Below, piece by piece: positions 5,571 through 8,408 of a DNA stretch of 8,408 bases. The notes under the pieces were generated by a model. It searched no databases. It worked only from the letters and a program-made list of their open reading frames with translations, and was not told the origin of the DNA. The stretch's first letter is position 1. Each line of letters begins with the position of its first letter. Position numbers and translations under genes: made by a program. Source of the stretch: Burkholderiaceae bacterium (GTDB taxonomy: Bacteria > Pseudomonadota > Gammaproteobacteria > Burkholderiales > Burkholderiaceae_C). The stretch is from assembly GCA_031276435.1 (NCBI GenBank), contig JAISNB010000086.1:1-8408 (forward strand), written 5' to 3'.

Positions 5571-6217
5571 TGGCGCGCAAGCCGCCCCGTCGCACCGCCG
5601 AGCGCATCGCCCAGACCACGCTGGCGCTGTTCAACCGGTTTGGCGAGCCGAACGTGTCCACCAACCAGATTTGCGCCGACCTGTCCATCAGCCCCGGCAA
5701 CCTGTATTACCACTACCCGTCCAAGGACGATCTGGTCAGTGCGCTGTTCGACCGCTACCGCGGCGACATGGCGCTGCTGCTGCCCGCCAGCGCCGACGTG
5801 CGCGACGTGGAAGACGCCTGGTTCTTCTTCCACTCGCTGCTGGAAGTGATCTGGCAATACCGTTTCCTGTACCGCGACCTCAACCACCTGCTCTCGCGCA
5901 ACCGGCATCTGGAATTGCACTTTCCCGGCATCCTGCGACGCAAGCAAGAGGCCGTCCACACCGTATTGCAGCGCCTGCTGGACGCCGCAGGCAGCGCCAA
6001 CAGCGCCCTGGCCGCCAACCTGGTGGTGCTGCTGACCTGGTGGCTCAGCTACGAATACGTGCTCAACCCGCGCCAAGCGCTGGAATCCGAAAACGAACAG
6101 GACGCCCTGCTGCGCGGCGCCTGGCACGTGCTCAGCATGCTGCTGCCCTATCTGGAACCCGGCGCTCGCGCGCATTTGCAGGCGCTGCTGTCGGCCTACG
6201 CCGCCGCCGACGCCTGA
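5570..6217 (+). CDS. TetR/AcrR family transcriptional regulator
   Basis: The 215-residue protein has an N-terminal TetR DNA-binding domain: RIAQTTLALFNRFGEPNVSTN, then ICADLSISPGNLYYHYPSKDDLVSALF (about 34-60), where the recognition helix SPGNLYYHYPSKDDL is diagnostic. The C-terminal two thirds are helical, with aromatic-rich WFFFHSLLEVIWQYRFLYRDLNHLL (84-108), the usual ligand-binding and dimerisation part; the ligand cannot be read from the sequence. ATG 5570 is preferred because GGAG (5560-5563) is six bases upstream. GTG 5567, directly before it, would be too close. It lies between a phasin gene and an amidohydrolase on the same strand and may control either, or itself. The 60-base gap to the amidohydrolase holds a hairpin. 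Confidence 0.9.
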   Translation: MARKPPRRTAERIAQTTLALFNRFGEPNVSTNQICADLSISPGNLYYHYPSKDDLVSALFDRYRGDMALLLPASADVRDVEDAWFFFHSLLEVIWQYRFLYRDLNHLLSRNRHLELHFPGILRRKQEAVHTVLQRLLDAAGSANSALAANLVVLLTWWLSYEYVLNPRQALESENEQDALLRGAWHVLSMLLPYLEPGARAHLQALLSAYAAADA

Positions 6218-6238
6218 AGCACGCGCCGCCGCCCCGGC

Positions 6239-6265
6239 GCGCCAACGGACGCCGCCGTCCGGCGC
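6239..6265. repeat. stem-loop between the TetR gene and the amidohydrolase
   Basis: CGGACG (6246-6251) pairs perfectly with CGTCCG (6256-6261) around a four-base loop. GCGC at 6239-6242 and 6262-6265 can extend the stem with a three-base bulge. There is no T-run, so a classical intrinsic terminator is unlikely. It covers the region where a -35 box would be, so it could be a protein-binding palindrome. Confidence 0.4.
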
Positions 6266-6271
6266 TAGACT
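6266..6271 (+). promoter_or_regulatory. possible -10 element of a leaderless amidohydrolase transcript
   Basis: TAGACT matches four of six -10 positions and ends six bases before ATG 6278. Transcription would start at or next to the A of the start codon. This fits the lack of a Shine-Dalgarno before the gene. No good -35 hexamer is seen. Confidence 0.35.
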
Positions 6272-6277
6272 TGGCGC

Positions 6278-7573
6278 ATGAAGCCCGCCGAACCCAAGCT
6301 CATCGAATCCGTCGTGGCGCAAACAGACGCCCTCATCCGGCTGCGCCGCGACATCCACGCGCACCCCGAACTTGGCTTTGAAGAAAAGCGCACCGCCGAT
6401 CTGGTGGCCACCCGGCTGGCCGAATGGGGCATCCCCACGCATCGCGGCCTGGGCACAACCGGCGTGGTCGGCATCGTGCACGGGCGCGACGGCGGCCAGT
6501 GTGGCCGCGCCCTGGGCCTGCGCGCCGACATGGACGCCCTGCCCATGACCGAGGCCAACACCTTCGCGCACGCCAGCCAGCACCCCGGCAAAATGCACGC
6601 CTGCGGGCACGACGGCCACATTGCCATGCTGCTGGCCGCCGCGCAACACCTGGCGCGCCAGCGCGACTTCGACGGCACCGTCTACCTGATATTCCAGCCC
6701 GCCGAAGAAGGCGGCGGCGGCGCGCGCGAAATGATCCGCGACGGCCTGTTTGAACGCTTCCCCATGGAAGCCGTCTTTGGCATGCACAACTGGCCTGGCC
6801 TCAAGCCGGGCACCCTGGCCATATCGCCCGGCCCGGTCATGGCATCGAGCAACGAATTCGACATCACCATCACCGGCAAAGGCGGCCACGCTGCCATGCC
6901 CCACACGGGCACCGACCCCGTACCCATCGCCTGCCAGATCGTGCAGGCCTTTCAAACCATCATCACGCGCAACAAGAAACCCATCGAGGCGGCGGTCATC
7001 TCAGTGACCATGGTGCACGCGGGCGAAGCCAACAACGTCATCCCCGACAGTTGCCGACTGCAAGGCACGGCGCGCGCCTTCACCTTTGAAACCCTCGATC
7101 TGGTAGAGCGCCGCATGCGCGAAATTGCCGAAGGCATCTGCGCCGCCATGGGCGCAACCTGCGCGTTTGGCTTTCACCGCAACTACCCGCCCACCATCAA
7201 CACCGCCTACGAAGCCGCTTTTTGCCGCCGCGTCATGGCAGACATCGTGGGCGAAGCCAGCGTACTGGCGCAAGAGCCGGTCATGGCCGCCGAAGACTTC
7301 TCTTTCATGTTGCAGCAACGGCCAGGCGCCTTCTGCTTCATTGCCAACGGCGACGGCGCGCACCGCAGCCAGTTCGGCGCGGGCCACGACACCGGAGCCT
7401 GCACACTGCACAACGCGCGCTACGACTTCAACGATGCCTTGATTCCCCTGGGCGCGACCTACTGGATACGGCTGGCGCAAGCCTGGCTGGGCCACAAGCC
7501 GCCCGCGCGCGATGGCTCTGCGGCGCGCTGGCCGCGGCCAGCAAAGAGCGGCAGAACGTGCGGCAGGACTTGA
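6278..7573 (+). CDS. M20 family metallo-amidohydrolase (hippurate / N-acyl amino acid hydrolase type), altered C-terminus
   Basis: This 431-residue cytoplasmic peptidase-family M20D enzyme hydrolyses amide bonds of N-acyl or aromatic-acyl amino acids; the substrate is not predictable here. Motifs run in order: LRRDIHAHPELGFEE (22-36), LRADMDALPM (81-90), MHACGHDGH (106-114), PAEEGGGGA (141-149), GMHNWPG (168-174), GKGGHAAMPH (200-209, dimerisation domain) and TLHNARYDFND (376-386). Predicted metal ligands C109, H111, E144, H170 and H378 are present, with E143 as the catalytic base, so the core looks intact. Relatives usually end shortly after the YWIRLAQAWL helix (395-404). Here 27 more Arg/Pro-rich residues follow. 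They come from DNA that in another frame encodes phage portal sequence, so the native end was probably lost. The start has no Shine-Dalgarno, but a -10-like box is adjacent. Confidence 0.93.
   Translation: MKPAEPKLIESVVAQTDALIRLRRDIHAHPELGFEEKRTADLVATRLAEWGIPTHRGLGTTGVVGIVHGRDGGQCGRALGLRADMDALPMTEANTFAHASQHPGKMHACGHDGHIAMLLAAAQHLARQRDFDGTVYLIFQPAEEGGGGAREMIRDGLFERFPMEAVFGMHNWPGLKPGTLAISPGPVMASSNEFDITITGKGGHAAMPHTGTDPVPIACQIVQAFQTIITRNKKPIEAAVISVTMVHAGEANNVIPDSCRLQGTARAFTFETLDLVERRMREIAEGICAAMGATCAFGFHRNYPPTINTAYEAAFCRRVMADIVGEASVLAQEPVMAAEDFSFMLQQRPGAFCFIANGDGAHRSQFGAGHDTGACTLHNARYDFNDALIPLGATYWIRLAQAWLGHKPPARDGSAARWPRPAKSGRTCGRT
7495..7540. mobile_element. inferred junction between chromosome and Mu-like prophage remnant
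   Basis: Up to about 7490 the DNA encodes the conserved M20 C-terminal helix. From about 7540, a different frame encodes portal-like sequence. The amidohydrolase therefore reads through foreign DNA until TGA at 7571-7573. The exact breakpoint cannot be fixed by eye. The phage side starts inside the portal gene rather than at a phage end, so this looks like a deletion or rearrangement remnant and not a clean Mu-type insertion. I see no target-site duplication or terminal repeat. Confidence 0.5.
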
Positions 7574-7810
7574 CCCAGGCCGACAGCGACCTTTTGAGCG
7601 AAACCCTCAACAGCACACTGCTGGCGTGGCTGTGCGAACTCAACGGCCTGGCCCCGTGCCAGGTGTGGCGCCAGATACAAGAAGAATCCGATCAGAAAAC
7701 CCTGGCCGAGGCAGACAAAGCCGTTTACGACATGGGCTTTGAACTGAGCGAAGACGTGGTGCGCGCGCGCTACGGAGAAGGCTGGAGCAGGCGCGCTGAT
7801 GCATCTCTTG

Positions 7811-7948
7811 CCCCTCTCCCTGACCCTCCCCCCACAGGGGGAGGGAATATCGCCCCCTCCCCCTTCCTCACCCCCCCGCCCCTCTCCACAAGTGGAGAGG
7901 GGAGCAAATGGCTCCCTCCCCCCGCGGGGGGAGGGTCGGGGAGAGGGG
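7811..7948. repeat. compound REP-like palindromic element, copy 1
   Basis: Three hairpins lie within an outer inverted repeat. The outer arms, 7811-7833 and 7926-7948, are reverse complements over 23 bases with one mismatch. Inner stems: CCCTCCCCC (7824-7832) with GGGGGAGGG (7837-7845); CCCCTCTCCAC (7879-7889) with GTGGAGAGGGG (7892-7902); CCCTCCCCCC (7914-7923) with GGGGGGAGGG (7926-7935). One strand is almost pure C/T on the left and G/A on the right. Such tract palindromes are typical of REP/BIME-like elements in GC-rich proteobacteria. They lie inside the portal reading frame without breaking it. Confidence 0.85.
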
Positions 7949-8085
7949 ACAACGGGGCAGAAGGTTGGGGTGAGGGGGCCTCTCCAGCGCCGGGCAGGCA
8001 GCCGCCCAACTTTGCGGAGCGCGACGCGACGCCCACACTCTTACTCCCTCGCCCCCTGCAAGGGGGAGAGGGTGGGGGTGAGGGG
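7949..8085. repeat. tail of the repeat cluster: two GGKTGGGGTGAGGGGG-type direct repeats and a hairpin
   Basis: A G-rich motif at 7963-7978 recurs as a near copy at 8071-8086, each containing GGGGTGAGGGGG; its complement occurs inside copy 1 (7866-7877). Before the second, CCCCCT (8052-8057) pairs with AGGGGG (8061-8066), and the stem extends through one mismatch to 8046-8050 and 8068-8072. Between the two motifs is an ~70-base spacer (7979-8045) with less biased sequence, including the tandem GCGACGCGACGC. The whole stretch stays open in the portal frame. Confidence 0.7.
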
Positions 8086-8311
8086 GTCGATGCCCTTTCC
8101 GACCCATTGGACGCCACCAGCGCCAACGTCATCGGCCAATGGCTGAATCAACTGCGCGCCGCCGTCAATGCATACGACGACCCCCAGCAACTGCAAGACG
8201 CCTTGCTCGCACAATTTGGCGCACTGCCTGAACGTGACCTGACCGAACTCATGGCCCTGGCCTTTGAACTGGCGCACCTCAAAGGGCGCGAGGCTGCCCT
8301 CACCGACAACT

Positions 8312-8408
8312 CCCCTCTCCCCAGCCCTCCCCCCCAAGGGGGAGGGAGTGGGGATGGGGGGAGCGTATTGCTCCCTCCCCCATCCTCACCCCCCGCCCCT
8401 CTCCACTT
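8312..8408. repeat. compound REP-like palindromic element, copy 2 (cut by window end)
   Basis: This is a second copy in the same orientation as copy 1. It starts CCCCTCTCCCC (8312-8322), then CCCTCCCCC (8325-8333) pairs with GGGGGAGGG (8338-8346). GGGGGGAGC (8356-8364) pairs with GCTCCCTCC (8370-8378) around GTATT with one G-T pair. From 8374 to 8406 it repeats copy 1 (7856-7889) closely, including TCCTCACCCCCC and CCCCTCTCCAC. It has ~20 bases around 8347-8370 that copy 1 lacks. The right half lies beyond the window. Confidence 0.85.

Larger units (their letters stand above)
7540..8408 (+). pseudogene. Mu-like phage portal protein (DUF935/gp29 type), 5'-truncated, interrupted in frame by REP-like elements
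   Basis: The frame at 7540 is open to the window end (289 codons, no stop). Codons 7540-7797 give SKERQNVRQDLTQADSDLL, SETLNSTLLAWLCELNG, VWRQI, and then AEADKAVYDMGFELSEDVV followed by RARYGEGW. These resemble the late part of DUF935 portal proteins, which form the dodecameric DNA-entry ring of Mu-like heads. At about 7801-8085 the frame runs through C-tract/G-tract palindromes, coding for Pro/Gly-rich sequence. It then resumes at 8086 with a portal-like C-terminal domain (VIGQWLNQLRAAVNAY, LTELMALAFELAHLKGREA). A second palindromic element begins at 8312. Intact relatives are about 500 residues, so the N-terminal two thirds are missing and no start with a Shine-Dalgarno is visible. It is probably a relic, though the open frame across the insertions is notable. 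The family call is by recognition only. Confidence 0.65.

Noticed and set aside
5471..6955. 494-codon open frame on the minus strand
   Set aside because: It lies opposite the TetR gene and amidohydrolase, both with clear family motifs. Its product is low-complexity Gly/Ala/His/Gln-rich sequence, typical of an antisense frame in GC-rich genes.
7512..7742. 76-codon + strand frame after the amidohydrolase
   Set aside because: It overlaps the portal-like frame, which has family-like sequence; this one is Arg/Gly/Pro-rich with no motif.
7811..8085. CRISPR array
   Set aside because: Repeats are palindromic tracts of uneven length and spacing, with no constant repeat/spacer unit and no cas genes; they fit REP-like elements.
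7770..8337. Minus-strand frames of 120 and 98 codons
   Set aside because: They are the reverse reading of the palindromes and the portal C-terminal region. Apparent Pro/Ser/Gly repeats come from the tracts themselves.
1..8408. tRNA, rRNA or riboswitch
   Set aside because: No cloverleaf, rRNA motif or known riboswitch core was recognised; gaps between genes are short and explained as listed.

Overview
The window is very GC-rich, with codons ending mostly in G or C. Gene content and protein style (an ssu sulfonate operon with a Mop-type SsuF, a basic-tailed PHA phasin, a Mu-like portal remnant) suggest a betaproteobacterium, most likely Burkholderiales and perhaps Comamonadaceae. That placement is inference. 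All convincing genes are on the + strand.

Region 1 (1-4667) is a sulfonate-sulfur scavenging locus. It opens with the last 42 codons of an SsuA-type periplasmic sulfonate-binding protein. A spacer holding a weak terminator-like hairpin follows. Then come ssuD (FMNH2-dependent alkanesulfonate monooxygenase), an unusual 22-codon micro-ORF, ssuC (permease), a second ssuA-type binding protein, ssuB (ATPase) and ssuF (a single Mop/TOBE-domain protein). The transporter (SsuA/C/B) would import sulfonates and SsuD would release sulfite from them. The flavin reductase SsuE that must feed SsuD is not in the window. The order A-D-C-A-B-F differs from E. coli ssuEADCB.

Region 2 (4668-6277) holds a phasin-family polyhydroxyalkanoate granule protein with a Lys/Arg/Pro/Ala-rich tail, a hairpin plus T-run at its end, and a TetR-family regulator. 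The regulator may be preceded by a 19-codon leader ORF that touches its start codon, and a perfect 8-bp inverted repeat lies further upstream.

Region 3 (6278-7573) is an M20-family amidohydrolase (hippurate/N-acyl amino acid hydrolase type), probably leaderless. Its last ~25 codons read out of frame into foreign DNA.

Region 4 (about 7500-8408) is a 5'-truncated fragment of a Mu-like phage portal protein (DUF935/gp29 type). It is the most unusual part of the window. Its reading frame stays open through a dense cluster of C-tract/G-tract palindromes (REP-like, about 7811-8085), resumes as recognisable portal C-terminal sequence, then enters a second copy of the same palindromic element at 8312. 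Both copies lie in the same orientation and are read in the same frame, so each would add a Pro/Gly-rich PLPxPPPxGGG segment. The window ends inside copy 2.
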